From the NCBI GenBank assembly GCA_922989275.2, contig OV277871.1, positions 25,678,693 through 25,742,692 on the forward strand: a stretch of DNA of 64,000 nucleotides, written 5' to 3'. The notes beneath the pieces are model-generated. The model ran no database searches and had not been told where the DNA came from. It saw only the letters and a program-made list of their open reading frames with translations. This DNA comes from Gari tellinella. Lineage: Eukaryota > Mollusca > Bivalvia > Cardiida > Psammobiidae. Every line of letters starts with the position of its first letter. The first letter of the stretch is position 1. The position numbers and the translations under genes were made by a program. Of this stretch, positions 52,930-63,259 are shown piece after piece.

Positions 52930-53340
52930 AATGGAGTTCTAATGAGGTTTGGAAAGAATCTCTTGTTAGCGCTATGATGAAGGACAATGGTGACTGTGTT
53001 TACTCCTTGGTTGTTGTTGTTGCTTGTAACAAGTAGTTTTCAATGATGATAATCATGGCCTGGTAATTGTCACAAGGTGTGCTCAAACCTGTCAATTAAC
53101 TCGGAATTCCCAGACTAATAGATGCTCCTCAGTGCTAGTGATGCTTCAATTTGATCAGAGTTGCTGAAAGTTTATTGCCGTCATCCATTTTCAACCATCT
53201 AACACACTCACATGGCAGTAAACAGCCGTTATTAAATCCTGCACTGCAAGGCTTTTCATTAATGATGTTTTCCCAAGCACCATATTGTTAAAGTGTAAGG
53301 TTGTGGGTGAACCCTTACAATATAGGAAGTGAGTACATGC
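52930..53340. other. unclassified intron 21 sequence
   Basis: No repeat recognised; base composition is a little more even than the surroundings, but there is no open frame. Confidence 0.5.
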
Positions 53341-53348
53341 AGTGAGTA

Positions 53349-53920
53349 CAGTGCTCCCTCCCTACAACGGCCCTCCTAACAACGACTCCCTCTTTATCCT
53401 TTTGAACCCTAGTCCCGCATATTGGCGTCATTTGCAAACAGTGTACATGTGAATAGTACACTTGCCCTAAGCAAACAGTGAAGACCCAGATCAGAGGGCT
53501 CCTAGGAGCCCTCTGATCAGGGTCTTCACTGTTTGTCATAATGCAAAACTTTGACAAAAACAACCCTTAAAATACAGATTGACTAGACTTTAATGGAAAC
53601 TGAAATTGCCCATTTAAAGTTTCAGGGAGGAAAGAGTTATAACAACATTTGCCACTGTTCTCAAGACAATGTTTAATGCTTTCACTTCTGCAATATCGTC
53701 TGCTTAAAACTTTGTCTGCTGTTTTTCTCACAAAATGTACATTTTGACAGAAAAAAACCCCCATAATGATGAGTGGCAAACAGTTTGAATCCAGATTAGA
53801 CGCCACATGATTCAAGCTGTTTGTGAATGTAAGCCAATATCCCTCACTTTAACAACTCCCTCCAAACAACACACACAATCTTTGTCTCCCATTGGATGTA
53901 ATTGTAGAGAGGGAGCACTG
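53349..53920 (+). mobile_element. CAGTGCTCCCTC-ended TA-target element with FB-C and D core inside
   Basis: TA-CAGTGCTCCCTCCCTACAA and TTGTAGAGAGGGAGCACTG-TA are inverted ends. FB-C occupies 53397-53641 and a D-core hairpin 53775-53830. Confidence 0.88.
53397..53641 (+). mobile_element. FB-C element nested
   Basis: CTTTTGAACCCTAGTCCCGC to CAGGGAGGAAAGAGTTA; core CAGAGGGCTCCTAGGAGCCC. Confidence 0.87.
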
Positions 53921-53924
53921 TATA

Positions 53925-54550
53925 TACATTATAGAAGGCTCATGAAGGACTCTTTTATTTTCTAAAATATAATTATTATATCATATAGTGGTTTTCAACG
54001 CCATAAAGGTTAAATATAAAATACTCAGAATTTTACTGAAGTATCTGCTTCAAGCTCCTTGGAATCAATTAATGTACCTATATCCATAACTAGCCTTGAC
54101 TCTTTTCTACAAGTTCAGTCCCTTGATAGTAAATGGGTCAAATTGCATATTAAATTTCAGGAGTAACTAATGCCAAATATCATGTAGCTTTCAGATATGG
54201 GGACAACTCGAATTACTAAAGTTGAGATAAGGGGAGCAGCTATCCTTAATCAAAACAAGAACCAGGCTATGGGGTAAAGGGTTAAAGCATCCAAAGTATT
54301 TGTCACTTTGAAAAAGTGTTTGCAAATATAGAGCAGATTAAAGCCAATCTTAGAATTTAGCTGACAACATTTAGAGCAGTCATCAAATCATGCAATGTAT
54401 TAAACACAAGTAAATGGGCCATGAAAAAATGCAAGGCACATCAAAATTTGTTGATGATGCATAAAACACCATGTTCCTAACATCGATATTGGCAGTATCT
54501 TAATGGCATTAACAAAATGCATTCGTGTAACAAATTCCAGTATCCAATTA
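53925..54550. other. unclassified, with a FB-A end at 54248-54286
   Basis: GAACCAGGCTATGGGGTAAA then GGGTTAA at 54262-54286 is an FB-A end. The rest is unassigned. Confidence 0.5.
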
Positions 54551-54555
54551 ATGCA

Positions 54556-54625
54556 ACAGTTTGAATCAAGATCAGTCCTGACATTCTATGGGAACTGATA
54601 TTGATCCAAATTGTTTTACACTCGG
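54556..54625 (+). mobile_element. worn D-core hairpin
   Basis: CAACAGTTTGAATCAAGATC / GATATTGATCCAAATTGTTTT. Confidence 0.65.
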
Positions 54626-54629
54626 ATTC

Positions 54630-54960
54630 TAAATGTGTCAAATTATTTTGTTATTCTTAGTTAATCTTTTGAAAAATAAGCGAACCATAGCAAAAGGGTT
54701 ATCGGAAATAATAACACCAAAGAGCTGCTAGCTAGATTAGGCATCTCAGTTCTAGTTTCAAGACAAGGAACAAACTTGAAAACACTGACATCAATGTAGA
54801 CATAGATCAATCATGAGGTTGTTAATATTGTAATGGAGTCAAGGTGCCATAAGTATTAAACACCATGATTAAGGAATACTTATTTGTAGCACTTATTATT
54901 GGATGTGTGTTCGGATGGGATGGGGTTAGAGGTGTCCTATTTAAAGTACTTTAATAGGGT
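54630..54960. other. unclassified intron 21 sequence
   Basis: Nothing recognised. A worn E-type half-hairpin follows at 54968-55045. Confidence 0.5.
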
Positions 54961-55057
54961 TAAGATAGATAACCACTGAATGCAGGATGAATAATGCAGA
55001 TAGCTTCTTCTTGATTACTTTTATGACACATTCTAACACACCTCGCACACACACCTA

Positions 55058-55303
55058 CAGTGGAGAATCTGTTATTCTTTCCCAATAAACGCGTTTACGC
55101 TAAAACTATTATTTACAATACAAACAGTTCGGAGCCAGATCAGACGCCGGGTAACCCAGCGTCTGATCAGGCTCCAAACTGTTTGCCACCATGACAAACA
55201 TGAATTATCAGAATTGTCAAAAAGTTGTACTTTTCTACGTTTTAGCGCTTTGCGTTTGCGTACATTTGCGTTTAAACGGGAAAGAATAACAGATTCTCCA
55301 CTG
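55058..55303 (+). mobile_element. CAGTGGAGAATCTG-ended TA-target MITE with D core
   Basis: TA-CAGTGGAGAATCTGTTATTC and GAATAACAGATTCTCCACTG-TA. The inner D palindrome is AAACAGTTCGGAGCCAGATC / inverse around CCGGGTAACCC. Confidence 0.92.
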
Positions 55304-55309
55304 TATATA

Positions 55310-55850
55310 AACAAAGAAGGACGCAACTGTCAATAAAAATGCGCATGCGCGCGCTCGAACGTCTTAACATGACGTCATATTGCTTTGAAAATGCGTATGC
55401 CAAGAAATGTAGCGCCTTTACTTCTGTGGAAATTGTGGTTAACCTGGTTAAATTGGGATGTTAGAATCAAAATAATAAATTAATACCAGTGTTTTATCGT
55501 GCAATAAAACATGGTAGTTGTTGAGATGCTGGTAATTAAATCATGAGGCCGATTTAAGCAGCCTCCATTAAATATCCACATTAGTTTCTTCTAGAATGTA
55601 TAATAGGAAGTTCAAATAAGGTGGAACTGTAGTTCGGATTTATTAATAGGGAACATTGGACTTGATAAATACATATTTCCATGATGGAGCTTTCCCACTC
55701 TCTGTCTATACATTTAAAATTAATTCTGAATAGTTTATTGGAATATTTTGTTTGTGGTAAAGCTTTATTGTAAAGAGATTTTGCCATCAATTTGGGTTAA
55801 ACTTTGCAGACGGGGAGTTGTGTAAGGCTGAATTGAGGTTTTCTCCTCTC
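55310..55850. other. unclassified, part related to 50811-51130
   Basis: ACAAAGAAGGACGCAACTG..AAATGTAGCGCC..GTTAGAATCAAAATAATAAA; no gene. Confidence 0.5.
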
Positions 55851-55993
55851 CCTAAAAAAAAAATAAAAATAAAAAACTCTTTTATAATATTTTGACCTAA
55901 TGGCCTTTTCAAAGACATTTGTTAAGGATGTTTGTTGAACATATGGATGTATTTTGACTCATTTTGAAAGATTTATGGGGGGCAGTAGCTGAG

Positions 55994-56028
55994 GGGGGGG
56001 GGGGGGGGGGGGGGGAGGGGGGGGGGTT
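55994..56028. repeat. poly-G tract
   Basis: About 30 G with single A interruptions. Confidence 0.9.
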
Positions 56029-56039
56029 TCATAGGTTAC

Positions 56040-56385
56040 GCGCCGAAAAAACCTGTGGATGAAAGGGTTACTTGTCTCAAATTTAGGAATATGCTATGGG
56101 TTAATAGTTTAAAGTATCTTTGTACAGTTTATACACTCTGAGGGCATTAAGGTCTGATATCTTTAATGTGACGAGTCCAAGTCTCAAATGTGTCTTTCTA
56201 TTGTACTCTGGGACGGGCACTGAACCAAGAAGTGCCTGAAGAATATTCCATTCTTTGACATAATGTCCAAATGATGCAAATTATCAGACTTTTAGAAGTT
56301 TCAGTCATAATAATTCTTCAGCTTCACTTAAGAAATGTCTGTGTTGTTGTTGTTTTCTAAAACCAGGTTATTGTCTGCTATTATA
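56040..56385. other. unclassified intron 21 sequence
   Basis: Nothing recognised. Confidence 0.5.
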
Positions 56386-56391
56386 GAGATA

Positions 56392-56596
56392 CAGTAAAAC
56401 CTCTCTATTACGACAACTAAAACTAAGGCTGAATGGTTGTATAAAACACAGGTGACAGCTTAAAGCAAGATGACAGTGAAACAGAAAGCTCCTTTAGGAG
56501 CTTTCTGTTTTACTGTCAAATTGCATTAAGCAGTCACCTGTTGTAAACATCTGATGATGAACACAATGTTGTGGTCATAATAGAGAGGTTTCACTG
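56392..56596 (+). mobile_element. FB-B foldback element, TA target
   Basis: TA-CAGTAAAACCTCTCTATTAC to AATAGAGAGGTTTCACTG-TA; core AGCTCCTTTAGGAGCT. Confidence 0.92.
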
Positions 56597-57697
56597 TAAT
56601 GTGAATGAGCTAGAAGAAGAGAGATAATTTTGAGACAGGAAGTTTTCCTGAAGGACATAATCCTATCTGAAAAGTTTTCATGTAATAAGTATTCAAAATA
56701 ATGGATGCATGATCATTATTTGTAGTCTTAAAAATGTAGTCTTAAATACAAGTCATTATAACTGCTTAACCCTTTACTCCATAGCCCTTTTTAGCTCACC
56801 TGAGCCAAAGGCTCAAGGTGAGCTATTGGGATGGCCCTGTGTCCGTCGTGCGTTGTCCATTGTCGGTTGTCCGTCGTCGTTAACAGTTGCTTCAAATGAC
56901 ATCTTCTCCTATACCGCTTGACAGATTTCAACCAAACTTTACAGGAAGGTTCCTTGGGTCAAGCTCTTCCAAATTTGTTCAAAGAATTAAAAAACAATGT
57001 AGAACTCTGGTTGCCATGTGGTTGCCATGGCAACCAAAGTGAAAAAATAAGGAAATCTTAAAAAATCTTCTTGTCTGAAACTACAAGGGCCAGAGCTTAG
57101 ATATTTGGCACATAGCATCATCTACAGGTCCTCTATCAAGTTTGTTCAAATTATGCCCCTGGGGTCAAAATTAGCCCCGCCCCGGGGGTCACAGTTTTAC
57201 AAAGAGTTATATAGTGAAAATTTCAAACGTCTTCTCCTCTGCAGCTAATATGGCCAGAGCTTTGATATTTGGCATGGTGACACTTCTAGATGTCCTATAC
57301 CAATATTCTTCAAATGGTTCTGGTCGGTTGCATATCTAGGTCACAGAAGCTAAAAAATAGATTTTTTCAATAAAAACTTAAAAAATCTTCTTGTCTGAAA
57401 CTACAAGGGCCAGAGCTTAGATATTTGGCACATAGCATCTCCTACAGGTCCTCTATCAAGTTTGTTCAAATTATGCCCCTGGGGTCAAAATTGGCCCCGC
57501 CCCGGGGGTCACAGTTTTACATAGAGTTATATAGTGAAAATTTCAAATGTCTTCTTTGACACTAATATGGCCAGAGCTTTGATATTTGGTATGGTGACAC
57601 TTCTAAATATCCTGTACGTATTTTGTTCGAATGGTTCCAGTCTGTTGCATATCTAGGTCACAGGAGCTGAAATTAGATTTTTTTCTATAAAAACTTA

Positions 57698-58813
57698 AAC
57701 AAGGGCCACTATGGCCCTAAATCGCTCACCTTGTAACCATGTACACCGTGTGACCTAGTTTTTGACCGGGCATGAAACTCATTCTTACTTGACCTCGATT
57801 TCAATGAGACAAACATTTTGTTCAAGTTTCATGAAGATTCAATTAATTTTGTAGTCTCTATAGAGTGTTAACGAGGTTTTTCGATGATTTGACCTAGTGA
57901 CCTAGTTTTTGACCGGACATGACCCACATTCGAACTTGGCCTAGATTTCATTGAGGCAATCATATTGATGAAGTTTCATGAAGATCAAATGAAATTTGTA
58001 GCCTCTAGAGTGTTAACAAGGTTTTTCGATAATTTGACCTAGTGACCTAGTTTTTGACCAGACATGACCCACATTCAAACTTGACCTAGATTTCATTGAG
58101 GCAAACATTTTGATGAAGTTTCATGAAGATCCAATGAAATTTGTAGTCTCTAGAGTGTTAACAAGGTTTTTCGAAGATTTGACCTAGTGACCTAGTTTTT
58201 GACCGGACATGACCCACATTCGAACTTGGCCTAGATTTCATTGAGGCAATCATATTGATGAAGTTTCATGAAGATCAAATGAAATTTGTAGCCTCTAGAG
58301 TGTTAACAAGGTTTTTCGATAATTTGACCTAGTGACCTAGTTTTTGACCGGACATGACCCACATTCGAACTTGACCTAGATTTTATTGAGGCAAACATTT
58401 TGATGAAGTTTCATGAAGATCCAATGAAATTTGTAGTCTCTAGAGTGTTAACAAGGTTTTTCGAAGATTTCACATAGTGACCTAGTTTTTGACCGGACAT
58501 GACCCACATTCAAACTTGACCTAGATTTCATTGGGGCAATCATATTGATGAAGTTTCATGAAGATCCAATGAAATTTGTAGCCTTCTAGAGTGTTAACAA
58601 GGTTTTTCGATAATTTGACCTAGTGACCTAGTTTTTGACCGGACATGACCCACATTCGAACTTGACCTAGATTTCATTGAGGCAAACATTGTGACCAAGT
58701 TTCATGAAGATCCAATGAGATTTGAACCTGCTAGAGTGTTAACGAACAATTGTGGACGGACAGACGACGGACATCCAGCGATCCTAAAAGCTCACCTAGT
58801 GCCAGGTGAGCTA
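57698..58813 (-). mobile_element. family G-related repeat, inner inverted copy
   Basis: On + it runs AACAAGGGCCACTATGGCCC then TAAATCGCTCACC to CCTAGTGCCAGGTGAGCTAA. Its body is a 145-bp tandem array. The outer copy joins across it (TAAAAACTTA | AAACCATCTTGTC). Confidence 0.82.
57752..58740 (+). repeat. 145-bp minisatellite with a two-unit alternation
   Basis: GACCTAGTTTTTGACC starts near 57752, 57899, 58044, 58189, 58334, 58479 and 58625. From the second unit, odd/even units alternate (CATATTGATGAAG..GTAGCCT..CGATAATTT versus CATTTTGATGAAG..GTAGTCT..CGAAGATTT), giving a 290-bp higher-order period. Confidence 0.9.
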
Positions 58814-58963
58814 AAAACCATCTTGTCAAAAACTACAAGGGCCAGAGCTTAGATATTTGGCACATAGCATCACCTACAGATCCTCTATCAACTTTGTTCA
58901 AATTATGCCCCTGGGGTCAAAATTGGCCCTGCCCCGGGGGTCACAGTTTGACATAGAGTTATA

Positions 58964-60227
58964 CAGTAAAGTTCCGCTTAACGACCGGTCCGAAATTAAG
59001 ACCGGTCCGAAATTACGACCACTTTTTAAAAGAACGGAATATATCCCTTCATAGTTTAATGGTCGTATGGTCCGTTATTAAGACCGTTCCGCTATTCCGT
59101 ATTACGACCACTAATCCCAGAACAAAAGACCGATTAGTGTTGTTTTAGGGTCCGATACTAAGGGCAGGCGTTCACACTTCGCCGGTCGCGACAAAAGCCA
59201 GTTTGACACTTTTACGACAAACACCTATTACTTTACGGCAGAGGTCAAGGCCGATTAAACAGGGATGCTTCAACGAGGGAAATGTTTTGATAGCAGATAA
59301 CTAAAAATAATGCGAAAGTATGATGAATACGGCACTTGTTTAATCTCTTGATTGCTCTATTGGTGCATGTATATTTCGTTTATCTCGCATTAGGCCAAAT
59401 ATAGTTACAGAAAAAACTGTTTGTAGCGCATACATCGGACTCGATGACAGAGGGAGAGATAATTGGGCTAATTAGTAAAATACTTACAAGCGTGTGATTT
59501 ACTAATTAAAATGTTAATTTATTACTTTAGACTTTCATCTGATCCGCCCCAATCGAGTTTTATGTTTGATAAATTATTTTTTATTGGTTATCTCGAAAGA
59601 TGATTTTTGTAAACAATGAAATAATTGGTCGAACTTTGGATAATTAATAATATTAAACCCGACGAATTTCTTCATAAACATGTCGTGTGACAGATTAGAT
59701 CCAGATCAGATATCAAACAATTTGGAATCTGTTCAGGATCTAAACTGTCCAAAATGATATTTCTTTGTCACTGAAACTCATAGACTATGTGCTAAGGCCC
59801 ATCTTTATGTGCTAAGATTTTTTTATTGAAACATCGTTTTAATTCAGATCAGACATCAAGTAATTTGGAGTCTGGTCAGGATCCAAACTGAAATGCCACT
59901 TCTTATAGATTATAGTCTATGTGTTACACTGCTAATGCCCCTCTTTATGTGCTAACATTAATAATTTATTCAATTAATGAATCTTCATAACATGTGTATG
60001 ACAGTTTTTAGTTTCTGTGTATATGTATATTTTCAAAAATTAAATTATGGTTGTTTGAAATAGGCTTTTTTGTGCCGATCTATTGAAAATAGGTTCAATA
60101 TACCTATCTATCTATATCTGACCAAAAAATCCTCATCGATATCAAGGGTCTCAATAATAAGACCGACTCGATATTAAGACCACTTTTTGTCAGTACCACA
60201 GGTGGTCTTAATAGCGGAACTTTACTG
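58964..60227 (+). mobile_element. mariner-like non-autonomous element (1264 bp) in family G
   Basis: CAGTAAAGTTCCGCTTAA and TTAATAGCGGAACTTTACTG are inverted. TA stands on each side, and the host GAGTTATATAGTGAAA is restored when one TA is removed. Two D-like half-hairpins in tandem (GATCAGATATCAAACAATTT at about 59702; GATCAGACATCAAGTAATTT at about 59847). No transposase. Confidence 0.92.
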
Positions 60228-60837
60228 TATAGTGAAATTTTTAAACATCTTCTCCTCTGAAACTAATTTGGCCAGAGCTTTGATATTCAGCATGGTGACA
60301 CTTCTAGATGTCCTTTGCGTATTTTCTTCAAATGGTTCCAGTCTGTTGCATATGTAGGTCACAGGAGCTAAAAATAGATTTTTTCAATGGAAACTTAAAA
60401 AAATCTTCTTGTCTAAAACCCTAGTACCCTGATCTTAGATATTTGGCACATAGCATCATCTACAGGTCCTCTATCAAGATTGTTCAAATTTAATAATGCC
60501 CTCGGCTAAAAAATGACCCGGTCCTGGACATAAATCATTATCTCCATTTTGTCAGCTATTCTCAGGTATTCGGCTCTAAATGACCTTTTTGTGTCGATGG
60601 GCCGTAAAACACCATTCATTCATTATTATTCTCAGGTGAGGGAAATATGCCCCATGGGGCTCTTGTAGTATTGAAGACAGACCGTGACCACTTATAGCAG
60701 GTTGAAAGTAAAGCTACCATCTGCTAGAATATTTCTTTTGGTACAATGTTCATGAATGTCTAAATTGGAACTATTTTTCTTCAGTGAAGGAATAAATTGA
60801 ATATGCTAAAAGGCACTTCTATGGAGTAAAATGTTAA

Positions 60838-60925
60838 TGCAGGGTAAATAATAATGCAGAATGCTCAGATTGGAGCTTTTTTGCAATATTTTAATCCTAC
60901 ATTAAGCAGTGACCTCAGTATCTTA
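60838..60925 (+). mobile_element. E-type hairpin fragment
   Basis: TGCAGGGTAAATAATAATGC..AGAATGCTCAGATTGGAGC then ACATTAAGCAGTGACC. Confidence 0.65.
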
Positions 60926-61104
60926 AGAGATCTCCAAGCTATACTAATTAGTACAAGCTTGATACTCTACAAGGTTCACAGTATATCACAAACAGAGATG
61001 GGTTCATTAACCAAGTTAATGATAACAGTCAAACCTCGACTATAAGCTTCCTTTTATAATTAATGAAGAAGTATTGAGATTTCACCGTTCTGTGACTTTT
61101 AAAT

Positions 61105-61205
61105 GCAGAACAAAAGTAACCAAATGCAGAAAGCTTCATACAAAAGCATTGTGCATTACTTGTATTATAATAATGCATCTATAGGCAATACCACTTGTCT
61201 TCAGG
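61105..61205 (+). mobile_element. E-type hairpin fragment
   Basis: AATGCAGAACAAAAGTAACC..TGCAGAAAGCTTCATAC then GTGCATTACTTGTATTATAA. Confidence 0.6.
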
Positions 61206-61209
61206 GCTG

Positions 61210-61440
61210 CCTGTATATGCATGAATTTAAGGAGCGGCTTTCAGACAGGCTTGACTGTATATTGGATTTAAATAGGTCAAATTGAAACAAGAAAACGACA
61301 TAGAAACCTCATTATTGCCTAGGTACTATTGAGTGCATGCAGATCAAGACTTTGTCATCTGACTGTCTGAAATAAGACGTGGCTCATCTTAAGTTTACAG
61401 TTTTCAGAGTCAAAATTCTGTAATGTGCTCTTCTCTAAAG
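61210..61440. other. unclassified intron 21 sequence
   Basis: Nothing recognised. Confidence 0.5.
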
Positions 61441-61444
61441 AGTA

Positions 61445-61889
61445 CAGTAAAACATCTCTATTACCACTAAAAGAAGGCAAATTTACTGTATAGATACAGG
61501 TGGTAGCTTAACTCTTTCCTCCCTGAAACTTTAAATAGACAATTCCAGTTTCCATTTAAGTCTAGTCCATTTCTGACTTTTGAGGGTTGTTTTTGTCAAT
61601 GTTTGGCATTATGACAAACAGTGAAGACCCTGATCAGAGGGCTCCTAGGAGCCCTCTGATCTGGGTCTTCACTGTTTGCATAGGACAAGTGTACTATTCA
61701 CATGTACACTGTTTGCAAAGGACGCCAATAAGCGGGACTAGGGTTCAAAGGCTTAAAGCATGGTAACAGTAAAACGGAAAGCTTCTAAAGAAGCTTTCTT
61801 ATTTACTGTCACCTTGCTTTAGGTAGTCACCTGTCTTAAACACCTAATAATAAACACATGTTGGTGGTCTTAATAGAGAGGTTTTGCTG
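61445..61889 (+). mobile_element. FB-B element split by FB-C
   Basis: TA-CAGTAAAACATCTCTATTAC..GGTGGTAGC, then FB-C, then AGCATGGTAACAGTAAAACG..AATAGAGAGGTTTTGCTG-TA. Confidence 0.9.
61508..61756 (-). mobile_element. FB-C element nested in the core of FB-B, TTAA target
   Basis: TTAACTCTTTCCTCCCTGAA to CTAGGGTTCAAAGGCTTAA. The host core word GCTTAAAGCA supplies the TTAA, present once on each side. Confidence 0.93.
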
Positions 61890-61894
61890 TAAAC

Positions 61895-62590
61895 ATTATA
61901 GATTGATTCCTCTAGCTGTCAAAAACAATTTCAGAATCTTTATTAGACTTCAATTTTACCCATTCTTTCAAATACACTGAGCAATAGGAAACTTACTTTT
62001 ACATTCTGACTGATAGATCCCTAAATCAGGCTGAAATTAAGTAAAGCAGAAAATATTTAAAACTTGAAACATGCGATAATGAAACTATGATGCTAAGTTT
62101 CCCAACAAGATGGACCTGCAACCAGATGCTTTGATATGAAAACATCAACAACAAAGATCAGGTTTTCAAACATTTGTACACTAATTGGATTGTTTATTCA
62201 GTCAAGAGAGAAAAAACATTTTCAGGCAAACAGAAGATGTACATTTTTCAGCAAGACAACTTAATTCACACTATGTTTTTTGGGTAAAAAAGACGTTGTT
62301 TAGTATTGGAAAAGTTAATAGAATTCCTACAGAGCTATACTGCTGTAGGCTACACATGTGTAAACTCTTGGAACCATCTTATTACAATATTCCCAAATAG
62401 ACCAGTTAATCCTGTCCTCCATTATATAGAAACGTCTTCCTCATAGCAAATTGTCAACCACTTGTAGACTATGTTGAATGCTAGTTTAAACAATATTTTA
62501 GTCAGAGAAAAGGGTTTGTTGGACAACAGGCAAAGCCTATATATGAGCCCTCACCAAATGTAGTTTAATGCTGAAGAAAGCTCAGAAGGA
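61895..62590. other. unclassified intron 21 sequence
   Basis: I see no gene or repeat. Confidence 0.5.
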
Positions 62591-62595
62591 AATGG

Positions 62596-62766
62596 TTAAC
62601 CCATTACCCCATAGCCTATATTTCTAGTTTTGAAAATCGATGACCACTTAAAGCAGGTTGAAAGTAAAGCAGAATGCACCTTAAGGTGCATTCTGCTTTA
62701 CTTTCAACCTGCTTTAAGTAGTCCCCTGTCTTCCAAACTAGAAAAAAGCTATGGGGTAAAGGGTTA
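62596..62766. mobile_element. FB-A symmetric foldback (both arms of left type)
   Basis: TTAACCCATTACCCCATAGC to GCTATGGGGTAAAGGGTTA, with CTAGTTTTGAAAA / TTCCAAACTAG also inverted. The asymmetric right arm seen in other copies is absent, so the entire 171 bp is one palindrome. Confidence 0.9.
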
Positions 62767-62874
62767 TATCCAATAACTCCAAAAAACCACCATTTTAAGC
62801 CGCTGATTATTTTTACACTGATAAAAGTATGCCCCACCTAAAAACTTAAAACACAGAAGGCATTTCCAGTATCT

Positions 62875-62981
62875 TTCCAGATGGTAGCATAATGCAGATT
62901 GAAAATAAAACAGAATGCACAGAAAGGAGCTGTCTCTTTTACTTTCAGCTAAACTAGAAACTGGTTATGGGGTAATGGAGT
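62875..62981 (-). mobile_element. FB-A fragment
   Basis: GATGGTAGCATAATGCAGAT..AATAAAACAGAATGCACAG to CTAGAAACTGGTTATGGGGT. Confidence 0.7.
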
Positions 62982-63043
62982 GAGGGTGGTTGAATGATGA
63001 GTATACTTGGCACTAGGGCTCAATAAACTAAGGTGACATACTC

Positions 63044-63257
63044 TTAACCCTTAGCCTGCCAGTCACGACTATAGCTCCATATGCAAACAGCTTGGATCCG
63101 GATGAGACGCCGAGTAACTCGGCGTCTCATCCGGATCCAAGCTGTTTGACACTCGGACAACATTTTCAGCAATTTTGAGCAACTTTGAAGCACTTTGAAA
63201 CTTGAAGCAGACGAGAAATATAGCAGACGACAATTTATTTGGCGGGCTAAGGGTTAA
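63044..63257 (+). mobile_element. FB-D foldback element, TTAA target
   Basis: TTAACCCTTAGCCTGCCAGT to GGCGGGCTAAGGGTTAA. It differs from 42394-42606 at three bases plus a one-base gap. Confidence 0.94.
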
Positions 63258-63259
63258 TA

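Larger units (their letters stand above)
56793..60666 (+). mobile_element. family G repeat, outer copy
   Basis: AGCTCACCTGAGCCAAAGGC to CAGGTGAGGGAAATATGCCC then CATGGGGCTCTTGTA. Its 318-bp units (CTTCTTGTCTGAAACTACAA at about 57069 and 57387, and again near 60405) are interrupted by an inverted G copy and a TA element. Confidence 0.82.
56766..60837 (+). mobile_element. FB-A element split by a 3.9-kb nest of G and TA elements
   Basis: TTAACCCTTTACTCCATAGC then CCTTTT breaks at 56792 and resumes at about 60667 as GTATTGAAGACAGACCGTGA..TCTATGGAGTAAAATGTTAA. The core hairpin is deleted. Confidence 0.88.

Noticed and set aside
53026..53300. Conserved non-coding element in the repeat-poor stretch
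   Set aside because: Absence of repeats alone is not evidence of constraint; I have no alignment to support it.
57752..58740. CRISPR-like array
   Set aside because: Units are 145 bp and contiguous with no unique spacers; it is a minisatellite.
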